Assembly: GCA_948099385.1 (NCBI GenBank)
Contig: CANUEZ040000068.1
Coordinates: 144,001 to 208,000, forward strand
Direction: 5' to 3'
Origin: Fasciola hepatica
Taxonomy: Eukaryota > Platyhelminthes > Trematoda > Plagiorchiida > Fasciolidae
Length of the DNA: 64,000 nt
In this document: in pieces, positions 12,053-24,250 of the stretch
Layout of the letters: every line of letters begins with the position of its first letter
How positions within the stretch are numbered: the stretch's first letter is position 1
Program-made: the position numbers and the translations under genes
The notes under the pieces: generated by a model
Databases searched by the model: none
Told to the model about the DNA's origin: nothing
The model's input: only the letters and a program-made list of their open reading frames with translations

Positions 12053-12310
12053 TCAGAGTTACTCCTCTCTGTTATTTACATTGTCAACATTCCCTGCTAT
12101 CTGAACGATAAATCGCAAATGTCTATTTTTGCGGCGGCCCAATTTTCCACTTTGCTTGAATGTGATTCCATTTTTGTTCAAAAATATTGTGAAACGGTCC
12201 GTGGGGTCAATTTTGCCAACGTGGAACAATTAATGCTGTCTTCTGACGGTGAAACCACATTTTTTCTCCGGTACTACCTCAAAATTGTGCCTAATCTGTT
12301 CAGCGAATAG
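12053..12310 (+). CDS. Weak coding candidate
   Basis: After a possible acceptor (aagttcggtaacacag) the plus strand is open for 86 codons to TAG at 12308-12310. The text is mixed, with two hydrophobic stretches near the start (ELLLSVIYIVNIP) and an acidic, aromatic second half (SSDGETTFFLRYYLKIV). The acceptor has a poor pyrimidine tract and no family is recognised. The length is within chance. Confidence 0.15.
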   Translation, partial: SELLLSVIYIVNIPCYLNDKSQMSIFAAAQFSTLLECDSIFVQKYCETVRGVNFANVEQLMLSSDGETTFFLRYYLKIVPNLFSE

Positions 12311-13802
12311 CTTCAGTTACCACCGAAAGCTGATCATCGCGATTCAGGCTCAATGTCTGTATTTTACCGCAGTATTACTGAGCACTTTTTGAACTATCTG
12401 AAAGCTTCATCTTGGGTTTCTGCTGTTTACGAAATAAATCATTAGGTATTACTTTGTGAAGCCGATTTGTTACTTTTTATTCCAGAATCACTGATCACCT
12501 AGTCCTGTCAACAGTGCATCATCAAAAATTTGGGCACCAGATATTAACATCTTGACCACTAACTGCCAAACCCAGCTTGTCAGCATACGAAACAGATATG
12601 CAGTATTCGGCAGGTTTCCCAGAACAGAGTAAAAATAACATAAAAATAGGCTCACGAAGGAATATTGAATCATTGTTGGTCTGCTTGAGTAAACTCACTT
12701 AGAGAAAGTAGATCTGTAATAAATAAATTGTTTTCTCTTCAGAACTAAATTTCGTAACAAAAAAGAGAAATATTTGATCGTGTGCGAAACCAAACAACTC
12801 TGAATTTTGGTTATAAGCTAATTTTCATTTTATTCGGATTTACAATCAGCTGTGTACTTTTAAAAGATCACCTAGTCAGATTTCTGATTGTCTTGTTTCC
12901 TGATATCGAATCAGTGTAAATGTGTAATATTCCGTACACTAAACCCGACATACTATGAAACCTGCTTCTGTCATACCTACACCGCTCCATGAACAACTTT
13001 TGCACCAGTCAGGTGAACCTAACGAAAGGTGTGAGTTAGAATAGCCGGATAGCCGCGCCAACTACACAGCCGACCTGTGATTGCCAACCGGTAAAAGATA
13101 CTAAAATCTTCACTTGATGAACCTAGAATCCTTCTTTGATTATTCATTCAGGTGGATAGCAGATAGTACAGAGCCCACTTTCACCACGTGACAAAAGCAA
13201 CTACTTGAAGAGAATTTGTGTCATAAAAGATGGAGGAAGTTTTCATGGATGCCAAAGGGTTATAAGTTGTCGAATTTTTTCGCTGTGTTTGAGCTGGCTC
13301 TCTATAAGACAATATGGTTTGTTATGTACATAGCTGGTATTTTGGTTATCCGAATGTCGCTCTTTATGCCTTAAATTCGAATTGCATTAATTTATGTTCA
13401 TGAAAAATTGAAAGCTGACCATGGATTATTTTCTCCGGAAAATGTTCGTTGTTTTCCTGCGGAACGACAGTAAAAGCCACCGGTATTTTTTCAGCCACAT
13501 TGCTGAACTAACGGGAAAACCTCTTGATGATGCTGTAATCCAAAGGCATACCAGAAAGCACATACGAATGTTTCTTTACTGCACTATATATCAAACCACG
13601 GAAGATTCTATCAATGGCTTCTTCGTCGTGCAAAGTGTGGTGATACTTTTCGCGTGATCGCAAAAGTAGGTATTCTTCGATATGATTAATTGGTTATTAT
13701 GTTTAAATTTGGCAAATCAAAATTCACTCACCCGCTTTAATTTGTTCTTCCATTTTATTTAGCGGGCTGTCCTCGCCGATCGAACGTACTGTGAAAGAAG
13801 TT

Positions 13803-13834
13803 TATTCGTGGTAATTAGACCGAAACCACGAATA
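13803..13834. other. Short perfect stem-loop
   Basis: TATTCGTGGT and ACCACGAATA form a 10-bp stem around a 12-base loop. No associated gene or element is evident. Confidence 0.45.
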
Positions 13835-14034
13835 GTTGCGAAAAACAAGATTACCATCAATAACCGGTATTTACCATTTTTACACGGAAATAGTTATCGT
13901 CCTTTAGACAGTAAACTCTCTAAATACGGTGGAGAGCTATTGAAGATTTCAAAATGCGATGATGCTACCGTTTCTGATTGATGAACGAGAAAGTCTGCTT
14001 TTAAATCTTGACCATGACTTTGCGTCTTTTGCAG

Positions 14035-14296
14035 ATTCCCATCCACGTTGATGACGCTAATTTGCACTCATGGTGTAAATGCAAAATCAGTCAGGGTCTA
14101 CCAGGCATTGAACTATCACTATTATTATCCACGAGAACAGATTCAGTTGCACGCCTGACACTGACAAAATGTGACCAAGTGATCAGTCGTGATGGATTTT
14201 CCTGTTATTCGCTAACAGGTTCCACTCGTGCAGTTATAGATACTTGTTTTCTAGAAGATAAATTGCATGCTAAATTGTTCGGATATGAAAGTGGCC
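14035..14296 (+). CDS. Candidate exon of an unidentified gene
   Basis: A good acceptor (actttgcgtcttttgcag) opens a phase-0 frame of 87 codons that leaves at CCATG|GTGAGC in phase 1; if not spliced it would stop at 14311-14313. The text is well mixed, for example IPIHVDDANLHSWCKCK at the start and SCYSLTGSTRAVIDT later. No family is recognised. The phase does not match the exon at 16109, so it is not part of that model as drawn. Confidence 0.27.
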
Positions 14297-14599
14297 ATGG
14301 TGAGCCTACGTGACCTGCAAAAACGCTTTGCATGCGACACTCACAATAATCCAGTGGGATGTTCGCTGCTGACTCATACTAGCATGAACACGGCCACTGT
14401 CGTAAATTATTTGGGTATTACGATCATCGCTCATGGATAACAGACTGTTCAAGTTTATTCAGTATATCATACTTAGGAAGAAATATTTGGAATTCAATCT
14501 AAACTTTGTAGTCTTTGTTCAAATTTTCTTTGAATAAGTCCCTCAATTTGAATTCTGTCTTTGAAGAAATTGCGTTAACTTCACTGAAAAATAACCAGA

Positions 14600-14623
14600 T
14601 ATAATAATAATAATAATAATAAA
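14600..14623. repeat. (TAA)n microsatellite
   Basis: Eight consecutive ATA/TAA triplets without interruption. Confidence 0.9.
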
Positions 14624-16108
14624 TACACCGATGCTGCTCCCGAACTACCACTTTACGCATCGGTGTGGTGTTATCGTAGATCACGCACTTGATCAGCCGT
14701 TAGTCTATCGTTGTGTGGTGGTTTTCATAATAAACGTACTTTCACGGTGGTACTAGCTTGGCACCTCATTACCTGCTTTCTACTGCTGTCCGTTATTCAG
14801 ACTTACGACGATTGAGCGATTCCAATAAAATAATATTTATAAATTGATTGTTAGGTTGAACTAAACTGTTATAACATCAAGTTAATATTATATTACTGAA
14901 AGAAGTCTGCTTTTTGAAGTACTGACGTAACACATGTACTCCTAAATAATGGTTTTGGACTAGTGCAGCTCTCACGGGGTTTCAGTTTGTTATGTAGAAG
15001 AGTCAGAAAATGGTTTTAAACTGTTGTACCGAATAATGTTTTTAAACGAATTCACCATGTAAATGAAAATACCATTCGAAACGTGCGACAAAACCGCCCA
15101 CTTTATTACCGTGTTCATCAAATTGTTCTGCGTTCGTAAAATTACACAGGTTTGGGTTGCCTATCCGAAATTCCTGCAGTCTTCCATCAAATAGCGGGAC
15201 GAATATTCAGCAGAAATAGATAACTATGTGCCCGATGATCGTAAAACGGTTTACTGGTGTCATAGGTAGTGACATCTTCGTAAAACGGCTATGCACTTTA
15301 TTCTGTGCGATGGTAGAATTCATCTGCTTACCATTCAGCTCTTCTCAAAAATGTGCTATGACTAATAAAGTATATGTGTAAACCGGTTATAGCTAGCATA
15401 GTTTGTACGAGATATAAACCCAGGGGACCAGTTGTGTTCTTTCAACTACCGTGGTCGCCACCACTTCGTAATATCAATAGTGCATACTTCCAAAATGGGA
15501 ATAAATTGAAAAAGCTAACTAGATCTGCAATTACGTGAAATGGTCCCACATTTATTTCAGAAGTCTCAGAATCTTTTCGTGTTTGCGGAGTCATAGGTTA
15601 CCCAAAATAGAACATATTTGCCTTGAAAATAATGGAAACACGTAACAATATTTCCCAGCCGTATAATTCACAATATTTGCCGTGTTAAGGTGGACCTCAG
15701 TTGCATTGCTCAAAAATAAATTTTTTCGACAAAATCCTTTTGTTGTCTCATAGTGCGCTTTCGTTTACAATTCGTTCTTCAGACATTCGACACTATAAGA
15801 CTCATGCAAATGATGACAACGCACCGGGAAAAAACCGCTTTGGCTAAAATTCATTTACTCAGAGAATAATTTTCCCTTAAACATGTACACAACTGAAAAG
15901 CACTCAAAATACAACTTCGGAGCTGCTTTTAAATATATTTTTCTTGTTCCCAAGTATCAAGGAGAAGAAATTGTTCCTCACTTAGAAAAAAAGGTTATAT
16001 CACAAGGTAACAAACATTAGTAGATACATCGATAAACTACTGTAACAAATCCTATCCATTCTTTCTGCGGTCACTGAACCCTCTAACAAAGCCATCTCTC
16101 CTAATCAG
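14624..16108. other. Stretch without a supported gene
   Basis: Possibly the upstream intron or flank of the model starting at 16109. No exon with paired signals was seen. Confidence 0.4.
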
Positions 16109-16252
16109 TCACATAAATGTTTAAATATGTTGAATGAACATAAAGACGAATATCTAGAACAATTATGCAAAATATCCATCATGAATCTCAAACGTTTTAA
16201 CGATGTTGCTCGGAGTGCCATTTTCGGAGAATTAATGGGCATTCAATTCCAG
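16109..16252 (+). CDS. Exon 1 of a three-exon gene model (unidentified protein)
   Basis: An acceptor with a good pyrimidine tract (ccatctctcctaatcag) is followed by 48 stop-free codons, phase 0 at both ends, closing at a CAG|GTAAAC donor. The peptide is helical-looking and rich in Leu, Lys and Glu (LNEHKDEYLEQLCKISIM). An ATG at 16127 could alternatively be a start. The exon joins in frame to 16679-16775 over a 426-bp intron, and that to 17014-17117. No family is recognised; the charge and leucine pattern suggests a soluble helical protein. Upstream exons were not found. Confidence 0.4.
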
Positions 16253-16678
16253 GTAAACATAGAATTCACGTTTTTACCTATGTACCTGTCCATTAGAACT
16301 CAGTTAGCCCACACGTTTGCCCATATGAAGTAGTTCAAGTGACTGCAATCAGTATCCAATATGAAAAAGGAAGTAGGTGAAGCCTTTCAACTAACATGGC
16401 CGTAATCATAGAGTTATCATAATTTTACAAAGCTCAACCACAGTATTGAAGTAAATCAGTTAACTAGAAGTTCTACCACAAACAAAACTTCAAATCCATT
16501 TCCTCGTCGGGAGTCAAACATTTGCCGAAAGAAAACATACTTATTACCTCGAAATCAATGGTTTCATTCAGAACAAAAGGTAGGTACTTTGGACAACTGT
16601 CAGTATTGCGAAGTACGGTACCAATTTGCATGCAGGCTGCACTCGTTATGCCGAATTTCCGTTGACTTTATTTTTCAG

Positions 16679-16775
16679 TGTCAATGTCATTCACCTCTTT
16701 TCAAGTTTTCATGTCTAATGATACATCAGTTTATTGCAATTATCAAGAGGAGAAATGAGAAGCTGATTAATGGGG
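16679..16775 (+). CDS. Exon 2 of the three-exon model
   Basis: A very good acceptor (gttgactttatttttcag) enters in phase 0, matching the exon ending at 16252. It carries 32 codons plus one base, closing at GGGG|GTAGGT in phase 1. The text continues the style of exon 1 (CQCHSPLFKF, then IIKRRNEKLING). The one-base overhang matches the next acceptor at 17013/17014 across a 238-bp intron. Confidence 0.4.
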
Positions 16776-17013
16776 GTAGGTAAATTGAAGATGGACATGT
16801 TTCTGATGAGTTATTCAGTAAGCCAATGACATCATGATTTCCCTGCTCATTTGAGAAGCTAAGGCTAGTCTCCATTTGCCTCATTACCTGGATATGGTAA
16901 GCAAGTGATTGAACAGGGAAGGGGTATGCAGTGAGCAAGATAAAGTGTCACACAATGATTCCGATCGGCATCACCTTCCACCGTTGTGTCGCTTATTTAT
17001 TACTACTGTTTAG

Positions 17014-17117
17014 TTGCGTTTGCGAAAATAAATATTACAAGACTGGAGCTAGTTATTGCTTGTGTTTTGACTCAGCATTTGCACCATTCGTTCGTCAAAC
17101 TCTATACCATCTACTGA
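17014..17117 (+). CDS. Terminal exon of the three-exon model
   Basis: The acceptor ttatttattactactgtttag enters in phase 1 and the frame runs 33 more codons to TGA at 17115-17117, ending in a helical stretch (TRLELVIACVLTQHLHH). Across all three exons both junctions are phase-compatible and all four splice sites are near consensus, which makes this the best-supported host gene model in the left half. No close AATAAA was noted after the stop, and the product is unknown. Confidence 0.36.
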
Positions 17118-17801
17118 ATAAGTACTCCGACTAAACTGTGTGGACTGCTAACATTAGTTCGCCAGGTGTCTGCGGTATTAACTCAACCAGGCAGTGTTTT
17201 GTTAGGCTTAACTAACTGTTTTGTCCTACGATCAGCCAAAGCTGTACCTCAAGTGATGGACATATGCTGGGGAATTTGCAGATTTTGAGGACCAAATGAT
17301 ATACTGGCATTTACAACAGTCATTGTGTTATCAAAAATAAGCGGGATTGTCCTCAAATGGAATCTGAGGAAGGAAGCCGTGATTGCTGGACAATGTTTCT
17401 GGAAATGTGGACAACGAGTCTTATATCATCGCTTAGTGAACGATCCGAGAACACAGCCCGGCCCCGCATTCTCACTGGTTCACAAGTCTTTATTCTATAT
17501 CAAGCTGAGGTGCGAGAATTTCCAAGTATCTTAATCCAGGCTAATTTCTTGTGCTGTTATTCTCTTACAGAACCTCTATAAAAATATAGTGATTTAAATA
17601 AAGTGAAGGGAAGATACTCACTCACGTACCCCAAAATGGCTAATCGCATTTACGTATGCAATACCAATGCGTATTACCATAGGTGTGCATTAATCAACGG
17701 AGTCAGGAACAGCACAGTAAATTAAGTCTTAGAGGAGTAATCAGAAAAGGACTGCTGAATACGTGAGTTCCTCTCGCTTTATAAGTCAACTTCTTGCACA
17801 G

Positions 17802-17934
17802 AATTACTGTTGCAAAACACAGTATTATAAGTACGGGCCAGTTGACTTTGACAACCCCGTGAAAACAATTCAGTTATTCTTAAAAAACGCACGAAAATTA
17901 CCTACCTTTTTTGCTGAATTCATCAAATTCGTCG
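17802..17934 (+). CDS. Candidate exon
   Basis: After the acceptor caacttcttgcacag the frame is open for 44 codons (phase 0) to a possible donor TCG|GTGGCT, or runs on to TGA at 17955-17957. The text is strikingly protein-like (YYKYGPVDFDNPVKTIQLFL). It could belong to a separate gene or be an alternative 3' end of the model at 16109-17117, but its phase does not match that of exon 2. Family unknown. Confidence 0.27.
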
Positions 17935-18639
17935 GTGGCTTGGACTTTGATTGTTGAGATATCGTCCACAGTGACTGAAACCATTTAGTATATTCCAAGA
18001 TTACTGAGAACAAAAAACTGAATCACATTTTAGTATTTGCGAAATCACTCAAAGAAAACGAAGTACTAATAAACACTTTTGGATGTATTTTCCGAAAGAA
18101 TGATGAAGACTTAGAATAATTTAGCAACAGTTGCCTATGTTTCACCGAAATGGTATCGGACGACATCATCTTGACCACAGTGGTGGGACGCATTCCTCCG
18201 TCACTGTTATTTATGCTTCCTCAGTAAATGCTCGCTTTATTTAGTGGATCAATAATTCTAATCTTTCTGTTTCACTGATTTATTGATAAAGTGATGCAAA
18301 ACTCACATGCTGTAATCGGTAGCCTATTCACACCGCATTCTTCTTTTGTGAATTATTTTGACATACACAGCAGAAATATATAAATGCGAGTGATCAAGAG
18401 GTTTCCTCACACTTCAATATCCTACTCATTGTTGGAAACAGGAGATTTCTATCGAAGGCACCTGCCTTATTATATCGTTCATTGCATATTCTCGTATCAG
18501 GGTAGTGTTAGGGGTAAATACCACATAGCCATGAATACCCACTCCACTAACAGAGATAATAGGCAAAGGGACCTTGAAACTTCGAGTAAAGAACTTCATA
18601 AGGTCCAAATAGGTCAGATGTGATGATGAGCCATACAAC

Positions 18640-18745
18640 AGTGGAATAATGTCAACCACCAAATTAACCAATGACGGCGAAGACTCGAACCTCTGGCTTC
18701 TAAGTAAGTAAGCAAGCATTCTAAAGAACTAAACCACCACTGGTG
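18640..18745 (-). repeat. tRNA-like short repeat (SINE-like relic)
   Basis: On the minus strand a box-A-like run (tggtttagttctttagaatg) is followed after a short AC-TT rich spacer by agaggttcgagtc, a close match to box B of a polymerase III promoter. The body after box B is unrelated to any tRNA. Probably a decayed tRNA-derived SINE. Confidence 0.42.
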
Positions 18746-21700
18746 TAACATGCCTTTTTGAATGAATAATAGTAATATCTCGTCCACAAAAACAACCTAG
18801 TATTAAAGATGAAAACAAGTAGTCCAATTCTGTTGTCTCCATTTCCTGTTCCAAATAAAATAAAATCCCTTGTGCAGAACAATAAAACTGAACAGTTGGG
18901 ATTTCTGCCCTCAGATGAACTGTTTGAAAGAGCAAAGAGAATATTAGCACCCTGAATGAATACACTAAGATTGAAAAGAAGCAGAAGATGAGGTAGTGGA
19001 ACCAACCTCATGAAAAATTCAAATTCATCACAATCAAAGGGAGTGTTTCGACCAACATGTTGAACAAATCTGTAATCCTAGTTGCCGCCTTTTGCAATTT
19101 TCCAATTAGATTTATATACAGGATTCGTCCACAATTAGATGTTTACATATGGAAACGTAGGTTACCGCAGGTCAGATTTTCCCCTGGAAAATTCGGTAAG
19201 ATAAAAACAAACACTTAAGAGACTTTGATGTTTATAAAGGTAGAGGGAGACGCCCCTTTGAATTACCCAGTATATGCTTGAACATTTTCTACCATTCCAG
19301 CCACCATTGAAGACGGTTGGCCGCAGGAGAATACCCTGCTCCGGCGCTTTCGTTTGGCAACCAATCCTAAACAATGATATCTAAAGTGTACCATTCGTGG
19401 TAATTTTGCAAGACGGGACGTACATAGTTCTAGAACTGCTTTGGTTCTAATGCATCCACTTCTTTCATGCATGCTGTCATAAACATTTACTTCCCGTTTT
19501 GGGCCAAAGTACGCTTATAGTCCATGTTCCGCAGTCCTGTTGGGTAACAGTTTGTGAACCAAAAGAAGAACAACCCCAGATTTCCGAAAGACCAAATCAT
19601 AATGTGCAATAGCATTGCTCGAAAACAAAGAAAATAGAATTTCACTGAGTTGAAATTTACAGGTAATTTCAAATGTATGAAAGTATATGACACTGTCAGC
19701 ACGATTTAAAATAAAAAAGAGTATGCGTATTTCTAACGAACATAATAGGACTTAGAAATGATAAGTGTAGTGGGAGAATATATTGGAAATATGTAACCAA
19801 TATAACCAAGTTTCAGTAGTTCTGTCATGACTCACTGAAGGATAGCAGAAAAATGAGACTATTCACTTCTCCCAGCCTAACGAACATTTTGCGGTTTGAT
19901 TCTAACAGATCTTCAGTGCATCTATTCTTAAAAGCTGTGTCGTACAAGAAAAACACGTGTCTGTTGCACTGATGTCGGCAGTCTGTAGGCAACAACCGAG
20001 GCTCGTACTGACCCTGGGTTTGATTGGATCAAATTGGAGAGACTGTGGCGTGACACACAGAGGGTTGAACTGTACTTCGGTCTTCGGGGAGGCAAGGGGG
20101 GGGGGGAATCCAGTCCCAGTAATCTGTTCCGTCAAGATGGTTACTTTCAATGTCAATTCTTCCAAAGGTTTTCAAATTCTACCTTGGAAAGAAAAGCATT
20201 GTTCATGTAAGTTTCCATAATCGAACTAGTTAATATTCGCTAATAAAAAGGAATCGGAGAAGAAAATATGGGTGAACATTGACGTGAAGTTCTGCTGGAT
20301 TTATGTTAAAAATTAATCTCGGAATTACAGTGAATAGTTGCAGTTTCCTTCATGAGAACCTGTACTCGTACATCACGTCGTATCTGTGTAACCTGTAACC
20401 AGCCGAAAGGTTTTCGCCCGTCTAAATCTGGCCACATGTCCATCCAGCCTGTCTGTTATTAAATAACTGAACCAATGTGTTGTCAGCAAATGCACGGGAA
20501 CGATACATCGATATTCACTGACATCAATAGCTCGAAGATAAATTGGCCAAAGCAAACCTGAACAGCAGTTTGAGCTTACATTATGCAATTTCGTGTGCAT
20601 GGGATTTTACCATGCAGGTGACCGCTCCTGTAAACCATGATGAAATGAGTAAAACGGCAGTATGGTTTTTTTAATTCAGAGACCATCTTAGGCATCTCAT
20701 TCGGGCAGGCTTTCTGGAAAAACCTTGGGCACGCTCATCAACAAGGAAAACGGAAGCAAGTCCTAGCTTTAATCAAAAGTATGGAAAGCTGGGGGCTTAT
20801 TGATTGGAGACTTAACCAAATAGGACGAGATAAAACGAACAAATAAAATTATGCATCGCAAATTTGAAAGGCAGTATAGAGCAGCTGCAACTGCACAGCT
20901 GTGCAGCTCGGTGGAAAAAAACAATTCGTGGTCGAAGGATGCCTAAATCCAAATACAAACAGGCAACACGTCATATGGATAACGGTGATTACCATCAAAG
21001 TGAGATAATTCTGATGCGGAAGAGGTAAGTAATTTAAAGAGTATGGTGCACAAAATCCATACCATATTACTATTTTTCCCAAAGACCTGAAAAGTATGAC
21101 GAAAATAAACTCCTTTGGTTCCAGTGTGGGATAGGAATCGTGAAATTATCTCCCCGGAAAAGCTACGTTGATGAAATTGATGTCACATACGAAAAACATC
21201 TAAAGTTATTAAACTCACATTGTGCTCTAGCACATAATCGATGGATATTATGCCAACTGGCAGAACATAGATCGGCATGAAAAACTCATTACAGGATCTA
21301 AGACTGAAGAACAAAGTAGAAATCCCGTACAGCTTAATGAACCACACATCGGTGGTCCGTCGGAAAACAAGGACAGGAAAAATGATCCATGTACGTGGTG
21401 GACAAAATATACATCGTGAATGTTGAAGAACATTTTGCTGTTTCTTACAAAAGATTGATGGCCATGCAGGTGGAAATGCGACGCGTATTTTTCACAGGTT
21501 TTCTGTACATTCCCCTCCGTCTTACCGTCATATGTAAATTTTTTTCATCGCCACTCGTTGTTCTCATCAGCATAGGATTTGATGATATTATAGTGATATT
21601 ATAAGAAATTGAGATAACATAACCCCTTATTATGCTTCAGAAAACCACGGAGAGAATGAATAGGTATCTCACAATCTAAAACAGGTTACGGTGAATACAA

Positions 21701-22325
21701 AAATGAGTAAAACAAGGTAAACCTTTGTCATCAGATCGATACTAATGTTTACCATAGTCAGTGGACATGTTTCGTTACGGTACGCACAGGCTCGGATGAG
21801 GCAGAATGAACAGCTCTTACATGGAACATGTAGGTGTGGTATGACAAAATGTTCTGCGTGTTGGACGAAACAGAACAGAATGGGATGGTTCTATGTGCTA
21901 GCGATAACAAGTTGCTTCATGAGTAATTCGAGGAATTCTATATTCGGAACAATCTTAACAGTAATCAACAAAAATACAAACAACCGAAGTAATAGCGTCA
22001 TTATTGTATAAAAATAATAGTAACTGCATAATACTATGGAAAAATTACCTTCTGCATTTTTACTCTGAAGTTCGCTTCCCTTTATGTTACACATTTGTGA
22101 GTTTGCACGTTTTGTGAAGTATTTTCATCGCCTCTGAACACAATGACTCAATAGTCACCGTTGAATAATGCATAATTGGAACTACCATGCGAAAACAACA
22201 TTCAAAGTGGAATATCCGAAAAACAAGAATACTGAAATTCGAAGTATGAAAAGGTGGAAAAAGTACTTCTGTACCGAGAATAGCCAATTCTCATGATTTA
22301 GTTGATCCGTTGCGGGTTTTTCCCA
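18746..22325. other. Long stretch without a supported gene
   Basis: An 11-G homopolymer lies at 20096-20106 within a slightly GC-richer patch (20030-20110). Otherwise only chance-length open runs were seen. Confidence 0.45.
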
Positions 22326-22520
22326 AACGAGGTAGTTTTCAACAAAACTTTATTATCATCTCCGGAATTGCACGAATTGAGTTCTCTTTACACAGAGAGG
22401 ATGGGTAGGCATGGATATGAGCTTGAAGGCAATGCCAATTGAGTTGGAAAACCAACAAAATGTTTTCGATTGATGAATTTGAAGACAATGTTGTTCCTAA
22501 TTGCACTGGTATCAGTGCAT
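22326..22520 (+). repeat. Inverted repeat IR1, left arm
   Basis: These 195 bases are the reverse complement of 23829-24023 with only three mismatches by eye. Outside the two boundaries similarity falls away sharply. A shared 40-codon frame (right arm plus strand, left arm minus strand, beginning near TSAIRNNIVFKFINRKHF) exists in both copies, but at such identity that says nothing about coding. Confidence 0.95.
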
Positions 22521-23828
22521 AGTTTCGACAGTTTTTTTAAAAAGTATCAGCAAAACCACACTTTGATAGCAAACACCAGGTATAATTAGAGCCACAAATT
22601 GTGTTCTTCCGCCACCTAATTATTCAGCAGATAATAGAACGAGAGGCTTGTTGAAATGACCTTAAAAATGTGCGGAATCTACTGATAATTACCAGTCATT
22701 CGGCGTGTCCGCACTGTGTGACTTAGATGACTTGCTCAACATCTTCCAGTAGATACGAACCCAACATGATCATGTTATGTATCCTCTTCATTTAGGGGCA
22801 TACAATACCGATGATTTGAAATGGACGTCTTACGCTGGACTGTTTATTGTCCTATACCAAATAACTCTGGTGCTTAATACAGCAGTATATTTTAGCAACT
22901 CAGTGAGACCGACGGACTCATTTGGTAGCACATGTTAAGTCCTCATTTGGAAAGAAGAAGGGTAGGATCTCTAACCCTGGACAGACGAGACCATGTGCTT
23001 TTTCCTATACAGTTTTTGTTGATTCATTCGAAAGTAGGTTTCCTATGCACCAGATTTCCGTAGCAACACCGTAGAATCTGTACAAACAATATCTGTACCT
23101 ACCATACGTAATTTGGTTCCGGATAGAGTGCAGGATCAAGAGAACGAACAATGCTCCTCCTCTACCCATCAGACCCAATGCTGAAACTCACTGTTTCAAT
23201 CGAAATAAACGTTGGTCACTTTTCCAACTTATTAATGGCATTTTCAAGGATCGCTTAAAAATATGTAGTCATTATTTAGTGTTTCTATTTACCTTGTGTG
23301 GTGTAACCCTAGAGGGACAAGGGGTGGTCTTATGTGTCTACTGAATTGGCTCAATAATTCTCCTAGTCCTTCTTTATGGCATACTAAAATAAATATCCCG
23401 ATTACAATTGCACGCACATCTAGTCCTGGATTTTGTAGCTTGAATGGAATTAGATATGAGAATGACTGGATGCAAGTTCTACTTTGTCCTTAATCGCCGT
23501 TACAACCTTTCATATTTTATCGGACCGTGCATGTCTCCTTTCCACAGTACAAAGGCTGTTACAGAAAACTGATTATCGGCCGGTTTTCTACTTTCACGAT
23601 CAGTAGGTCATGAACTTGTAGGTGAATCATTTTTATACCATTATTACTTGAGCTTGTCACATTGACCTACTGCAGAAATAATCAGTCAGTCAAGTTAACG
23701 ACACGTGTTGACCCTATCAGTCTTGTAGTCCAATTAGTCACCCACAAAGTTTTGACTATGATATTTACTATGCGTTTCTATTATAGAAATAAAATCTTAG
23801 CTGAAATAGTTGAAAAAATGTTAACAAT
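22521..23828. other. 1308-bp spacer between the IR1 arms
   Basis: No transposase-like frame, exon or repeat could be recognised. Internal open runs are under 65 codons until the frame at 23662, which runs into the right arm. Confidence 0.5.
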
Positions 23829-24023
23829 ATGCATTGGTACCAGTGCAATTAGGAACAACATTGTCTTCAAATTCATCAATCGAAAACATTTTGTTGGTTT
23901 TCCAACTCAATTGGCATTGCCTTCAAGCTCATATCCATGCCTACCCATCCTCTCTGTGTAAAGAGAACTCAATTCGTGCAATTCCGGAGATGATAATAAA
24001 GTTTTGTTGAAAACAACCTCGTT
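23829..24023 (-). repeat. Inverted repeat IR1, right arm
   Basis: The mirror copy of 22326-22520, same length. Its outer edge falls within the candidate minus-strand exon at 24018-24077, six bases from that exon's proposed donor. Confidence 0.95.
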
Positions 24024-24077
24024 CAGCAATAAACAGCCGTTGGTAAACGAAAATATTAACTGACACAATTATAGCAC
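24018..24077 (-). CDS. Candidate exon 2, hydrophobic segment
   Basis: Minus strand. A very strong acceptor (catccttaattctattatttcag) enters in phase 1, matching the exon at 24163-24250. The frame encodes a likely membrane helix, GAIIVSVNIFVYQRLFIA, and may leave at CGAG|GTTGTT or read on to a stop at 23941-23943 inside the IR1 right arm. Joined to the preceding exon it gives a Ser/Gly-rich linker followed by a hydrophobic stretch, as in a single-pass membrane protein. Family unknown. The donor is weak. Confidence 0.32.
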
Positions 24078-24162
24078 CTGAAATAATAGAATTAAGGATG
24101 ATAAATATCAACCGTGCATCGAACACAGTTACAAGAGAAAACGAAAACAACTTCAGACTTAC

Positions 24163-24250
24163 CAGACCACTCGGAATTGTTGTGGGCAACAGCAACACCG
24201 CCCGTCCTCTTTGCACTGTTTTCTACATCGACCAAAACGCTCAGACTTAT
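24163..24250 (-). CDS. Candidate exon 1 with GTAAGT donor
   Basis: Minus strand. The acceptor aaactcgtttgcctag opens 88 bases, phase 0 to phase 1, ending at GGTCTG|GTAAGT. The frame consistent with the next exon reads SVLVDVENSAKRTGGVAVAH and ends NNSEWSG. A second frame is Cys-rich (CRKQCKEDGRCCCC) but meets a stop seven codons into the next exon, so it is less likely. The 3' end of this exon and the start of its intron are repeated at 62840-62890 on the plus strand, where the donor is GC instead of GT. Family unknown. Confidence 0.35.

Noticed and set aside
13421..13657. Frame with IAELTGKPLDDAVIQRHTRK, faintly like the end of a Clp protease
   Set aside because: Only a five-residue string fits the family; the expected RDxxMSxxEA block is not there and no catalytic part is nearby.
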